Shown piece by piece: positions 43,254 through 52,312 of a DNA stretch of 64,000 bases. Each line of letters begins with the position of its first letter. The stretch's first letter is position 1. The notes beneath the pieces were generated by a model. It did not search any database and was not told the DNA's origin. It saw only the letters and a list, made by a program, of their open reading frames with translations. Origin of the DNA: an uncultured Alphaproteobacteria bacterium (GTDB lineage Bacteria > Pseudomonadota > Alphaproteobacteria > Caulobacterales > Hyphomonadaceae); assembly GCA_903831255.1 (NCBI GenBank), contig CAIKWZ010000009.1:62001-126000 (forward strand), written 5' to 3'. The position numbers and the translations under genes were made by a program.

Positions 43254-44874
43254 GCGCCTCGGCGTAGCTCAGCCCCACGGCTTCGGCCACGCGGATGCCG
43301 TCCACTGCGGCTGAGAGGATCCCTCCGGCATAGCCTGCGCCTTCTCCGGCGGGGTAGAGGCCGCGGAGGTTCAGGCTCTCGAAATTTCGTCCGCGCGTCA
43401 TGCGCACGGGCGAGGACGTCCGCGTCTCGACGCCTGTCATGACCGCGTCGTTCATGGCGAAGCCCGGGATCTGACGAGCGAAGGCGGGCAGAGCCTCCCG
43501 GATGGCTTCGGCCGCAAAATCCGGCAGGCAGTCCCTGAGGTCCGCTGGCGAGACGCCTGGTTTGTAGGATGGAACCACATCGCCCAGGTGCGTGCTCGCG
43601 CGTCCCGCCAGAAAGTCCTCAACCCGCTGACCTGGCGCCTGCCAGTTCGATCCGCCTGCGATGAAAGCCCGCTCTTCCCAGTGACGCTGGAAGGCGATGC
43701 CGGCGAGAGGGCTCTCGCGAACGTCTTCCGGGAAGTCTGAAGGATCGACGCCGACGACGATCCCGGCGTTCGCATTGCGCTCCTTGCGGGAGTACTGGCT
43801 CATCCCGTTGGTGACGAGCCGTCCCGGTTCGGATGCGGCGGCGACGACGGTGCCGCCCGGGCACATGCAGAAAGAGTAGACCGATCGATTGTTGGAGGCG
43901 TGATAGGCAAGCTTGTAGTCTGCGGCGCCAAGGAGACGATGGCCTGCGTGAGGGCCGAACCGGGCCGCGTCGATCACAGACTGAGGGTGCTCGATGCGCA
44001 CGCCGATGGATAAGGGCTTGGGCTCGAAGAAGACCCCGCGGGCATGGAGCATCTCGAACGTGTCGCGAGCGCTGTGACCGAGAGCCATCACCACACGGTC
44101 GGTCGACAGGGTCGTTCCATCGGCGAGACCGACGCCGGCAATGCGTCGCGACGGGCCTTCGCCCGCGGTCAGTATGTCGGTCACCTGCTGACGGAAACGG
44201 ATCTCTCCGCCGAGCGCGGTGATCTTCTCCCTCATCGATTCCACCATCGAGACGAGCCGAAAAGTGCCGATGTGGGGCTTGGAGACGTAGAGGATTTCCT
44301 CAGGCGCGCCGGCTTCGACGAATTCGGTCAGCACCTTGCGACCCAGATGATTGGGATCGCGGATCTGGCTGTAGAGCTTGCCGTCTGAAAAGGTTCCCGC
44401 GCCGCCTTCGCCGAACTGAGCGTTGGAAGCGGGATCGAGCACACCCTGGCGCCAGAAGCGGAAGGTGTCGACGGTGCGCTCGCGGACGATCTTGCCCCGT
44501 TCAAGGATGATCGGGGCGAAACCCATTTCTGCGAGGATCAGCCCGGCGAAGAGGCCGCAGGGCCCCATGCCCACCACCACCGGTCTCAAGGCGCCGGGCG
44601 GGGCGCTGGCGACCTGTTTGTAAGACGTGTCCGGGGTCGGCGTGATACGGTTGTCGCGGCTCAGGGCTTTGAGGACGGCCGCCTCGTTCGGGACATCGGC
44701 GTCGATCGTGTAAACGAGCTGTATGGCGGAGCTCTTTCGCGCGTCGACGCCGCGCTTGAAGACGCTGAAGCCGGATAATCGGTCAGGTGCGATCCTCAGG
44801 CGGCCGAGCACGGCCTCCCGCAACGCCGCCTCGGGGTGGTTGAGCGGCAATCTGAGTTCGTGGATCCGGATCAC
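43240..44874 (-). CDS. FAD-dependent dehydrogenase, COG2509 family
   Basis: 544 residues from GTG 44874 (MIRIHELRLPLNHPE); a longer frame lacks a plausible start. An N-terminal domain of about 90 residues precedes the FAD loop VVVGMGPCGLFAGLILAEMG near 99-118. ASNAQFGEGGAGTFSDGKLY near 152 and RGLYPAGEGAGYAGGI near 510 are hallmarks of this family. Members are uncharacterised; the fold suggests an oxidoreductase. The gene converges with and overlaps gltX by 14 nt. Confidence 0.86.
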   Translation of the reverse strand: MIRIHELRLPLNHPEAALREAVLGRLRIAPDRLSGFSVFKRGVDARKSSAIQLVYTIDADVPNEAAVLKALSRDNRITPTPDTSYKQVASAPPGALRPVVVGMGPCGLFAGLILAEMGFAPIILERGKIVRERTVDTFRFWRQGVLDPASNAQFGEGGAGTFSDGKLYSQIRDPNHLGRKVLTEFVEAGAPEEILYVSKPHIGTFRLVSMVESMREKITALGGEIRFRQQVTDILTAGEGPSRRIAGVGLADGTTLSTDRVVMALGHSARDTFEMLHARGVFFEPKPLSIGVRIEHPQSVIDAARFGPHAGHRLLGAADYKLAYHASNNRSVYSFCMCPGGTVVAAASEPGRLVTNGMSQYSRKERNANAGIVVGVDPSDFPEDVRESPLAGIAFQRHWEERAFIAGGSNWQAPGQRVEDFLAGRASTHLGDVVPSYKPGVSPADLRDCLPDFAAEAIREALPAFARQIPGFAMNDAVMTGVETRTSSPVRMTRGRNFESLNLRGLYPAGEGAGYAGGILSAAVDGIRVAEAVGLSYAEALSPA

Positions 44875-44946
44875 GTCGCGTTCATCCCGCCGCCGTCTGA
44901 ACCTGCAGACGCCCGGCGTTATAGAGCTGTCCGACACGAAGGGGAA

Positions 44947-44972
44947 ACCCCCCGTCCGCAGACGGGGGGGGG
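44947..44972 (-). terminator. Hairpin after PQQ dehydrogenase gene
   Basis: ACCCCCCGTC (44947-44956) can pair with GACGGGGGGGGT (44961-44972) across a CGCA loop. On the minus strand TTTCCCC follows. It lies 4 nt after the dehydrogenase stop. Confidence 0.6.
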
Positions 44973-44976
44973 TCTT

Positions 44977-47154
44977 TCAGCGTCCGGCCGACGCCGCAGC
45001 GACGGCGGCTTCCTGACGGGCTTTCTCGGAGTTGGCCTCGCGAATGACATAGGCCTGAATGGCCTCTGATTCACCCGGTCGCAGGCTGGCCTTGAACCCC
45101 GGCATGCCGCGCTGGGCGCGGTTGCCTTCCAGGACGGCGCCGTTCCAGGCCGCAACATCCCTCAGAAGCGCGCTGTAGCGCAGGTCGGGGCCTATAGATC
45201 CGGCGGCTGCGACAGCCTGGCCGCCGTGGCAGGTCGCGCAGTTGTTTCGGAACCCCTGCTCGCCTTCTGCGACCGTTTCATTGTTGGCGGTCAGCAGGGG
45301 CGGATCGATTGTCACCTTCAGCGGTTCGGAACTCTTCTCGAGGGCCTCGGGAAGCTTTGCTGTCCCGCCCGCCTTGAACACAAGAATGCGCGAATTGTTG
45401 CCGCTCACCGGGTTCGTCCGGGCCTGGCCTTCGGGCAGTCCGCGAGCCCCGACGAGGATCGCGACATGCTGCTGACCATTGACGAGGAAGGTCGATGCCG
45501 CCGCCACGACCCGCGCCTGGGTCGGCGCCGACCAGAGTTTTTCGCCGTTGTCCGCCCGATAGGCGACGAATTCACCTTTGTGATTGCCCGAGAAGATCAG
45601 ATTGCCTGAGGTCGCCAGCAGTCCGCTGGCTCCATAGACATCGTTCTTGATGCGGAAGACTTCCTTACCCGCGATCGGGTCGTAGGCGAGGATGTAGCTT
45701 TCGACATTTCCGCGCGGAGGCGCGCCCGGCTGGGAGTAGAGACTGGAGCCGCCGGCGAAATCGGTTCCGGTGTTCCAACCCTGAAGATTGACCTTGAACT
45801 CCTTCGGGCCTGCGTAGGCGGCATTGGAGTGGGTAACCGGAAGGTAGACATAACCGGTCTCGGGGCTGAAGGCCATCGGATGCCAGTTGTGCATGCCGAG
45901 CGCTCCGGGCGCCACGATCACGGGAATGCCGGTCTTGTCGAAGCGCGCGGAGGGGATCTCCACCGGGCGTCCGGTCTTCATGTCCACGTGCGTCGCCCAG
46001 GTCAGCGGAGCGAATTTCTCCGCCGAGAGCAGTTCGCCGGTCTTGGCGTCGAGGACGTAGAAGAAGCCGTTCTTCGGCGCCTGCATGACCACGCGACGCT
46101 TGCCGGTCGGGTAGTTCAGGTCAGCGATCATGATCGGCTGCGTGGCGGTATAATCCCAGGTTTCGGCGGGCGTGGTCTGATAGTGCCATTTGTAGCCGCC
46201 TGTGTTCGGATCCAGCGCCACGATCGAGGACAGATAGAGATTATCCCCGCCGCCGGGGCTGCGGATCGCCTGGTTCCAGGGCGTTCCATTGCCGGTGCCG
46301 ACATAGAGGGTGTCGAGCTCGGGATCGTAGGCCATGCCGTCCCAGATCGTGCCTCCGCCGCCGAGCTTCCACCATTCACCGTTCCAGGTCTTGGCCGCCT
46401 CGGCCAGTTCCGGCTGCTCGAAGGGCTGGGCCGGATCTCCCGGCACGGAGTACCAGCGCCAGACCTGCTCGCCGGTTTCGGCGTCATAGGCGGTCACATA
46501 GCCGCGCACCCGATACTCAGCTCCGCCATTGCCGATGACGACCTTGCCTTTGACGATCCTCGGAACGCCGGTGATGGTGTAGGGCAGCGAGGTGTCTGTG
46601 GTCTGCTTTTCCCAGACCACGGAGCCGGTGCGGCCGTTGAGGGCGATCAGACGGCCGTCGATCGTGCCGACGTAGATCTTTCCGTTCCAGGCGGCCACGC
46701 CCCGATTGACCACGTCGCAGCATGCGTCCGCGCCCTTTGCGCGATCGATCTTGGGATCGTATTCCCAGATCTTCGCCCCTGAGGTGATGTCATAGGCTTT
46801 CACCATGCTCCAGGCGGTTGTGAGGTAGAGCACGCCGTCGACCACGACGGGGGTGGATTCCTGGCCGCGCTCGGTATCGATATCGGAGTACCAGGCGAGA
46901 CCGAGATTTTTCACGTTCGAATCGCTGATCTGATCAAGCGGGCTGAAGCGATCCTCGTGGTAGTTGCGCCCCGCGGTCAGCCAGACCCCGGGGTCGCTGT
47001 CGGCGATCAGGCGTTCGGCGGTCACCGCCGCTGCGCCGACAGGATTGGCGAGGCCTGGCGCCGCTGCTCCCTCTGGCTGGGTCGGGGCGTTGTTGCTGCA
47101 GGCGGCCAGGAGGGCCGGAACGGCCACGGCCAATGACATCAGATAAGCGCGCAT
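44977..47154 (-). CDS. PQQ-dependent quinohaemoprotein dehydrogenase, lipoprotein
   Basis: 725 residues from ATG 47154; an ATG 15 nt upstream is possible, but GAGG spacing favours this one. Signal with LLAAC lipobox near Cys18. An eight-bladed beta-propeller follows, with repeating WxxG motifs and the vicinal Cys pair of PQQ alcohol dehydrogenases (ADACCDVVNRG near 135). A C-terminal cytochrome c domain has CATCHGG near 639 and a Met in RGMPGF near 683. It oxidises an alcohol or aldehyde in the periplasm and passes electrons to the haem. The membrane anchor is less usual than a soluble form. No pqq biosynthesis genes are here. Confidence 0.9.
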   Translation of the reverse strand: MRAYLMSLAVAVPALLAACSNNAPTQPEGAAAPGLANPVGAAAVTAERLIADSDPGVWLTAGRNYHEDRFSPLDQISDSNVKNLGLAWYSDIDTERGQESTPVVVDGVLYLTTAWSMVKAYDITSGAKIWEYDPKIDRAKGADACCDVVNRGVAAWNGKIYVGTIDGRLIALNGRTGSVVWEKQTTDTSLPYTITGVPRIVKGKVVIGNGGAEYRVRGYVTAYDAETGEQVWRWYSVPGDPAQPFEQPELAEAAKTWNGEWWKLGGGGTIWDGMAYDPELDTLYVGTGNGTPWNQAIRSPGGGDNLYLSSIVALDPNTGGYKWHYQTTPAETWDYTATQPIMIADLNYPTGKRRVVMQAPKNGFFYVLDAKTGELLSAEKFAPLTWATHVDMKTGRPVEIPSARFDKTGIPVIVAPGALGMHNWHPMAFSPETGYVYLPVTHSNAAYAGPKEFKVNLQGWNTGTDFAGGSSLYSQPGAPPRGNVESYILAYDPIAGKEVFRIKNDVYGASGLLATSGNLIFSGNHKGEFVAYRADNGEKLWSAPTQARVVAAASTFLVNGQQHVAILVGARGLPEGQARTNPVSGNNSRILVFKAGGTAKLPEALEKSSEPLKVTIDPPLLTANNETVAEGEQGFRNNCATCHGGQAVAAAGSIGPDLRYSALLRDVAAWNGAVLEGNRAQRGMPGFKASLRPGESEAIQAYVIREANSEKARQEAAVAAASAGR

Positions 47155-47331
47155 AGACAGTGTCCTCATCCCTCTTCGGCGGCTTTCGGGTTTCTTACCC
47201 CGCCCTCTGGCCGGACTGACCCGACGTCGAGGCGCTCTTGAATTCTACCCTAGGTCGCCGCGGACGCGGCGGCAATACGGGCGGAGGCTCTCCCCCTGAC
47301 GTTTTCGACAGCCATCCGATTGCGGCGGGGG

Positions 47332-47892
47332 TCAGTCGAGGCGCACTGCTCGTGTCTCAAGGGCGAGGAGGGCGTCTTCAGGGGTGTGGACATCGGCGAT
47401 GAGGTCCCGGAAGGAGGCCGGCGCGAACCCTCCCTCGATCACGTGGTCGATGAGGTGAAAGAACGGGGCCCAGTAGCCGTTCCCGGAAATGAAGGCCATC
47501 GGCTTTCGATGGAGGGCGAGCTTGGCCCAGGAGAGCGTCTCCACGGCTTCCTCCAGTGTGCCTATGCCGCCTGGCAGCACGATGAAGGCGTCTGCCTGCT
47601 CGAACAGGATCTGCTTGCGTTCATGCATGGTGTCCACGATGCGGTGTTCGACCGTTGTGAGGACCCCTTCGACGGACTGGAGAAAGCGCGGCATCACGCC
47701 GAGAACACGGCCGCCTGCCTCATGGGCCGCGCTCGCCGTCGCCCCCATCAGGCCGACATGCCCGCCTCCATACACCAGTCTCCAGCCCCGTCGTGCGATC
47801 GCCTCGCCCGTCGCCCGGGCGAGGGCGATATAGGATGGGTCGATATCGTTGGAAGATCCGCAATAAACGGTGACGGACGTGATCCCGGTCAT
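47332..47892 (-). CDS. LOG-family protein (cytokinin riboside 5'-monophosphate phosphoribohydrolase-like)
   Basis: 186 residues from ATG 47892. Rossmann-like opening SVTVYCGSSNDIDPSYIALA, GGGHVGLMGATASAA near 42, and the LOG motif LPGGIGTLEEAVETLSWAKL near 103-122. The family cleaves nucleoside 5'-monophosphates to base and ribose-5-phosphate; bacterial members are often AMP or cytokinin-nucleotide hydrolases. The frame is open upstream, but homologues start at VTVYC-like sequence. It is divergent from the ABC exporter, 105 nt apart. Confidence 0.9.
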   Translation of the reverse strand: MTGITSVTVYCGSSNDIDPSYIALARATGEAIARRGWRLVYGGGHVGLMGATASAAHEAGGRVLGVMPRFLQSVEGVLTTVEHRIVDTMHERKQILFEQADAFIVLPGGIGTLEEAVETLSWAKLALHRKPMAFISGNGYWAPFFHLIDHVIEGGFAPASFRDLIADVHTPEDALLALETRAVRLD

Positions 47893-47997
47893 TTCGTAAC
47901 TCGCACAGCTTTGTCTTCCTTCAACATGGTCCCGTTCTTTGACTTCGGAAAGGGGCGCTCTGGCGATCGGATCGGGACTGGCGTAGAGACCCCATCC

Positions 47998-49848
47998 ATG
48001 TCGCCACATTCAGATGCTGTCCGGACCGACGTTGACGCCCTTGAGGTTCGCAAGGCGGGCCTTGGCCTGTCTCTGGCGCGTATCGGACTGATTCTCGCCC
48101 GCCCGGAACTTAAGGCCTGGCGGCCGATGATGGTCGCGTCTCTTCTCCTGACGCTTGCCGGCAAGCTGCTGGCGGTCGCCGCGCCGGTGTATTTCGGGCA
48201 GGCGGTCAACCAGCTCGGGGCCGGCGAGGCCGCCCTGACAAGCGTGGCGATCGCGATAGGCCTGTGGTCGGCGGCCCGTTTTCTGTCCGCCTGTCTGCCC
48301 TATGCGCGCGATGCGATCTTTGCCCCGATCAGTCAGGCGGCCCAGCGCGTCGTCGCGGTCGACGCCTTCGGAAAGGCGCAGTCCCTCTCCCTCCAGTTTC
48401 ATCAAACCCGACGAACCGGCGCTCTCAACCGGGTGATCGAGCGGGGGGCCGGAGCCCTCGACACCCTTATCCGGTTTCTCGCATTCAGCATCGGTCCCAC
48501 GCTGATCGAGCTGGCCCTCGCGTCCGCCGTTCTGGCGACGATCTATGGCGGATGGTCAGCTCTGGCCGCTGTGGCCACGGTCGCGCTCTACGGGGCTTTC
48601 ACCTTCTTTGTCACCAATAAGAGAGTGATCCAGCAGCGCCGCCTCAATGAGGCGGATACGGAGCTTCGGGCTCGTGCTGTCGACAGTCTCAATAACTTCG
48701 AGACGGTGAAAGCTTTCGCCGCGGAGGCGCGGGAGACCGCCCGCTATGATCAGGCCCTCGCCGCTTACAATGTGCGCATGGTGGAGACATCCAGGTCGCT
48801 GGCCTTTCTCAACGCGGGTCAGGAACTGATCATGAATCTCGGCCTGACGGCGGTCGCCGCATTGACCGCGTGGGCCGCTCTGGGCGCTCAGGGCGAGGCG
48901 CGACCCGGCGATCTTGCCGCCGTCACGCTGATCATGATGAACCTCTATCGTCCTTTGAACATCCTCGGCTGGGCGTTCCGGGAGATCAAGCAGGGCGCGG
49001 TCGATCTGGAGAAGCTGTTCGGTCTGATGGGCATGGTCCCCGAGGTTGCGGACAAGCCCGGGGCTCCGGCTTTTGTTCCGCAAGGCGGACGGATCGAGTT
49101 TGATGCGGTCACGTTCGCCCACGAGGCGCGCGCCGGTGGTCTGGACCAGGTCTCGTTCACCGCCCGCCCTGGAACCCGTATTGCGATCGTGGGGCCTTCG
49201 GGCGCTGGCAAGTCGACCCTGCTCAAACTTCTTTTCCGTTTCTATGACGTTCAGGGCGGGGCGATCCGAATTGATGGACAGGATGTTCGCGAGGTCACGC
49301 AGGCCTCTCTCCGCGAGGCGGTGGGCCTGGTTCCGCAGGATGTGACGCTGTTCAACACCACGCTTCTGGAAAACCTTATATACGGACGACCCGAGGCGAC
49401 CGAAGCCGAGGTCCTCGAGGCGGTCCGCAAGGCCAGGTTGAGCGAGTTCGTCGCGGCTCTTCCGCAGGGGTGGGATACCCGGGTGGGCGAGCGGGGGGTC
49501 AAGCTGTCGGGCGGCGAGCGGCAAAGGGTCGGCATCGCGCGGGCGATCCTGAGAAATCCGGCGATCCTGGTGCTCGATGAGGCCACTTCCGCGCTGGACT
49601 CGGCGACCGAGGCGGAGGTTCAGCTGGCGCTCGATGAGGCGTCCAGAGGGCGCACGACGCTTCTGGTCGCCCACCGCCTTTCGACGGTGGCGGGCGCCGA
49701 CATGATCGTCGTGCTCGATGAGGGGCGGGTGATCGAAGCCGGTGCGCACGAGGAATTGCTGGCCAGAGGCGGTCTTTATGCAGATCTGTGGCGACGCCAG
49801 GCCCGTATGCAGGTGTTGGAGCCTGAGGCTGTGGTCCTGTCGGCCTGA
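47998..49848 (+). CDS. ABC exporter, Atm1/HMT1-like
   Basis: 616 residues from ATG 47998; the open frame extends far upstream only through antisense of the LOG gene. A six-helix transmembrane domain (about 45-330) contains HQTRRTGALNRVIERG near 140, typical of the mitochondrial Atm1/bacterial NaAtm1 group that exports glutathione conjugates. The ATPase domain has Walker A GPSGAGKST near 400, signature LSGGERQ near 503 and Walker B ILVLDEATSALDSAT near 523. It works as a homodimer in the inner membrane. The presence of gpx just downstream (41 nt) and gor nearby supports a glutathione theme. Confidence 0.92.
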   Translation: MSPHSDAVRTDVDALEVRKAGLGLSLARIGLILARPELKAWRPMMVASLLLTLAGKLLAVAAPVYFGQAVNQLGAGEAALTSVAIAIGLWSAARFLSACLPYARDAIFAPISQAAQRVVAVDAFGKAQSLSLQFHQTRRTGALNRVIERGAGALDTLIRFLAFSIGPTLIELALASAVLATIYGGWSALAAVATVALYGAFTFFVTNKRVIQQRRLNEADTELRARAVDSLNNFETVKAFAAEARETARYDQALAAYNVRMVETSRSLAFLNAGQELIMNLGLTAVAALTAWAALGAQGEARPGDLAAVTLIMMNLYRPLNILGWAFREIKQGAVDLEKLFGLMGMVPEVADKPGAPAFVPQGGRIEFDAVTFAHEARAGGLDQVSFTARPGTRIAIVGPSGAGKSTLLKLLFRFYDVQGGAIRIDGQDVREVTQASLREAVGLVPQDVTLFNTTLLENLIYGRPEATEAEVLEAVRKARLSEFVAALPQGWDTRVGERGVKLSGGERQRVGIARAILRNPAILVLDEATSALDSATEAEVQLALDEASRGRTTLLVAHRLSTVAGADMIVVLDEGRVIEAGAHEELLARGGLYADLWRRQARMQVLEPEAVVLSA

Positions 49849-49889
49849 CCGGACGAACGTCCTCGGCGTCTTGTGACGAGGGGGGGACA

Positions 49890-50366
49890 ATGTCCGGAGC
49901 GTTCGATTTCTCGTTTACGGCGATCGACGGGTCGCCTTTGCCGCTGGCGTCTCTTCGCGGGCGGGTTCTGCTGGTGGTGAACGTCGCGTCCCGCTGCGGC
50001 TTCACGCCCCAGTATGCGGGCCTGCAGAAGCTTCATGAGACCTACGCGCCCCGAGGCCTGACCGTGATCGGCGCGCCCTCCAATGAATTCATGGGGCAGG
50101 AGCCGGGAAGCGAAGCGGAGATCGCCCGGTTTTGCTCACTCACCTATGGGGTGACGTTCCCGCTGACCTCGAAGATCGAGGTGAAGGGAGGCGAGGCTCA
50201 TCCGTTTTACGCCTGGGCTGCGGGCGCTCTGGGGGAGAGCGGGCGTCCGGGCTGGAATTTTCATAAAATTCTCATCGGGCGCGACGGTCAGGCGGTCGCC
50301 GGATATTCCTCGCGGGTGACCCCTCATGATCCTGTTCTGATCGGAGCTCTCGAGGAGCTGCTCTGA
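49890..50366 (+). CDS. Glutathione peroxidase family protein
   Basis: 158 residues. Peroxidatic Cys36 in NVASRCGFTPQY, Gln70 in NEFMGQEPG and Trp in GWNFHK near 129 form the catalytic set. The usual PCNQF is PSNEF here (Ser64). A further Cys in ARFCSLTYGVTFP near 83 may act as resolving Cys, implying thioredoxin rather than glutathione as reductant (family knowledge). No signal peptide, so cytoplasmic. It is 41 nt behind the Atm1-like exporter, probably same transcript. Confidence 0.92.
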   Translation: MSGAFDFSFTAIDGSPLPLASLRGRVLLVVNVASRCGFTPQYAGLQKLHETYAPRGLTVIGAPSNEFMGQEPGSEAEIARFCSLTYGVTFPLTSKIEVKGGEAHPFYAWAAGALGESGRPGWNFHKILIGRDGQAVAGYSSRVTPHDPVLIGALEELL

Positions 50367-50397
50367 CTAAAAAAGGGGTGCGGTCTGCATCCCGCCG

Positions 50398-50610
50398 TCA
50401 GACATCCGGCCGGTCCGCCGGCGCATCGGCTGCGTGCATCCATCGCAGGAGCGGGCGGACGGGCAGGATCCAGGCGAGGCCCGCCACGGGAAAGAAGATG
50501 AGCTGGATCAGCCAGTGCTCACTTGCCACGCGGTCGCCCACCACTCCGGCGACGCCGATGTAGGCGATCACCCAGGTGAGCAGAATGGCGGAGCCTATTA
50601 CTTTGCGCAC
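50398..50610 (-). CDS. DUF2842 family small membrane protein
   Basis: 70 residues from GTG 50610, with AAGGGGC 11 nt upstream; this matches the family's usual length, whereas the longer frame needs a TTG overlapping the haem A synthase start. Two membrane segments (about 5-25 and 40-56), with FFPVAGLAWILPVRPLLRWM typical of DUF2842. The family occurs across alphaproteobacteria next to cytochrome oxidase assembly genes, as here. Function unknown. Confidence 0.8.
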   Translation of the reverse strand: MRKVIGSAILLTWVIAYIGVAGVVGDRVASEHWLIQLIFFPVAGLAWILPVRPLLRWMHAADAPADRPDV

Positions 50611-50684
50611 GGCGAACGATTGCCCCTTCAGATGCGGCTTTTGGACGACTATCTCACGGCTCAGGCAGATGGAATAGTGTGACA

Positions 50685-51785
50685 ATGATCCCAGGTTCGG
50701 CCGGTCGTCCTTACGTGTCTTCCCTCGCCCCGCCGCGCGGGACGGGAGCTGTGCGGATCTGGCTGCTGATCGTCGCCGCCATGGTTTACGCCATGATCCT
50801 TGTCGGGGGCGCGACGCGCCTGACGGACAGCGGTCTGTCGATTACGGAATGGAAGCCGCTTCTGGGCGCCGTGCCGCCTCTCTCGGACGCCGACTGGGCG
50901 CGGGCATTCGACCAGTATCGGACTATGACCGCCCAGTTCGAACGGGTGAACCCGGACATGGACATGGAGGGGTTCCGAACAATCTACTGGTGGGAGTGGG
51001 GACATCGACAGCTCGGCAGGACCATCGGACTGGTGTTTTTCCTGCCATTTGCGTTCTTTCTCGCGACGGGCCGCACCAGTGCGCGTCTGCGTCCTCATCT
51101 GTTCGTCCTGTTCGCGCTTGGCGGGCTTCAGGGGCTGATCGGGTGGTGGATGGTCGCCTCCGGGGTGGGGACAGACCTGGTCTCGGTCGCTCCCTATCGG
51201 CTGATGACCCATTTCTCCCTGGCTCTCCTGATTATTTCATATTGTTTCTGGCTCTGGCTGGAACTGGGGCGAGATCGTCGTCCTGCTCCACAGGGGGCCG
51301 CGCCGTGGGCGACGGCGCTCCTCTGGCTGACAGGCGTCCAGATGGCGCTTGGAGCGCTCGTGGCCGGCCTTGACGCTGGGAGAGGCTACACGGACTGGCC
51401 CCTGATGTCCGGGCGCTTTGTTCCGGAGGCCCTTCTTGCGCTCGACCCGGTCTGGCGCAACGTTTTCGAGAATGAAGCGACCGCCCAGTTCCTCCATCGG
51501 ATGACGGCCTATGCGCTTTGTCTGACGGCTCTTGCCGCGGCGTGGCGCTTTCGGGCGGGGTCTGCAGGATTTCGTCGATTCGCGCTGCTGACGCTGGGGC
51601 AGGGTGTGCTGGGCGTGGTCACCCTGGTCCATGCGGCTCCGGTCAATCTGTCCCTTTGCCATCAGGGTCTGGGAGTGATCCTGCTCCTGACGTCCGTTTA
51701 TATTGTCTGGCGGACCCGGGGGGCTGAAGATTCAGTGGTTCAACCCGTATTTACCGATGTTGACAAAGGTTCCGCCCCCCTGTAG
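50685..51785 (+). CDS. ctaA: Haem A synthase (COX15/CtaA)
   Basis: About 366 residues from ATG 50685; GTG 50679 is an alternative two codons upstream. Eight membrane segments with conserved His in WWEWGHRQLGR near 108 and FLHRMTAY near 274; LVGGATRLTDSGLSITEWKP near 44 is the family's opening block. It oxidises haem O to haem A for aa3-type cytochrome oxidase, so aerobic respiration is implied. The rplM promoter overlaps its last codons. Confidence 0.92.
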   Translation: MIPGSAGRPYVSSLAPPRGTGAVRIWLLIVAAMVYAMILVGGATRLTDSGLSITEWKPLLGAVPPLSDADWARAFDQYRTMTAQFERVNPDMDMEGFRTIYWWEWGHRQLGRTIGLVFFLPFAFFLATGRTSARLRPHLFVLFALGGLQGLIGWWMVASGVGTDLVSVAPYRLMTHFSLALLIISYCFWLWLELGRDRRPAPQGAAPWATALLWLTGVQMALGALVAGLDAGRGYTDWPLMSGRFVPEALLALDPVWRNVFENEATAQFLHRMTAYALCLTALAAAWRFRAGSAGFRRFALLTLGQGVLGVVTLVHAAPVNLSLCHQGLGVILLLTSVYIVWRTRGAEDSVVQPVFTDVDKGSAPL

Positions 51786-51788
51786 CGA
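51760..51788 (+). promoter_or_regulatory. Likely promoter of rplM-rpsI
   Basis: Consensus TTGACA (51760-51765), 17-nt spacer, TAGCGA (51783-51788). The -35 and spacer lie inside the 3' end of ctaA and the -10 covers its stop codon. The leader would be about 50 nt. Confidence 0.65.
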
Positions 51789-51842
51789 CACGCCTTCGTT
51801 TCTCAGACGATCATTTTACGAAGAAAGGCTCCGCGAGGGAGC

Positions 51843-52310
51843 ATGACAACTTATTCTGTAAAGCCGGCCGAAGCCGTAAATAAATGGGTGGTCATCGACG
51901 CCGAGGGCGTCGTTGTGGGCCGCCTCGCGTCCTATGTGGCGAAGCGTCTGCGCGGCAAACACCGGGCTGATTACACGCCGCACGTCGATCTTGGCGATCA
52001 CGTGGTGATCATCAATGCGGCGAAGGCCGTGCTCACGGGGCGCAAGCTCCGCGACAAGATCTACTACCGCCACACGGGTCATCCGGGCGGCATCAAGGAA
52101 GCCTCCGCCGGCTCCATCATGAACGGGCGTTTCCCCGAGCGCGTGCTCGAGGCTGCGGTTCTTCGCATGATGCCGCGCGAAAGCTCCCTGTCCCGCAAGC
52201 AGTATGGCAAGCTCCGGGTCTATCCCGGCGCTGATCATCCGCACACGGCTCAAAACCCTGAAGTGGTGGACTTCAAGTCCCGGAACACCAAGAACGTGAA
52301 GGCCGCCTGA
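51843..52310 (+). CDS. rplM: 50S ribosomal protein L13
   Basis: 155 residues. Typical blocks: [17 protein letters not shown] near 16-32, [16 protein letters not shown] near 55, [13 protein letters not shown] near 74, and [17 protein letters not shown] near 128. It binds 23S rRNA early in large-subunit assembly. It is separated from rpsI by 2 nt in the classic L13-S9 operon. Confidence 0.97.
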   Translation: MTTYSVKPAEAVNKWVVIDAEGVVVGRLASYVAKRLRGKHRADYTPHVDLGDHVVIINAAKAVLTGRKLRDKIYYRHTGHPGGIKEASAGSIMNGRFPERVLEAAVLRMMPRESSLSRKQYGKLRVYPGADHPHTAQNPEVVDFKSRNTKNVKAA

Positions 52311-52312
52311 TC

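Noticed and set aside
48556-49890. A 444-codon open frame antisense to the Atm1-like exporter
   Set aside because: Composition is typical antisense reading and the sense strand carries all ABC motifs.
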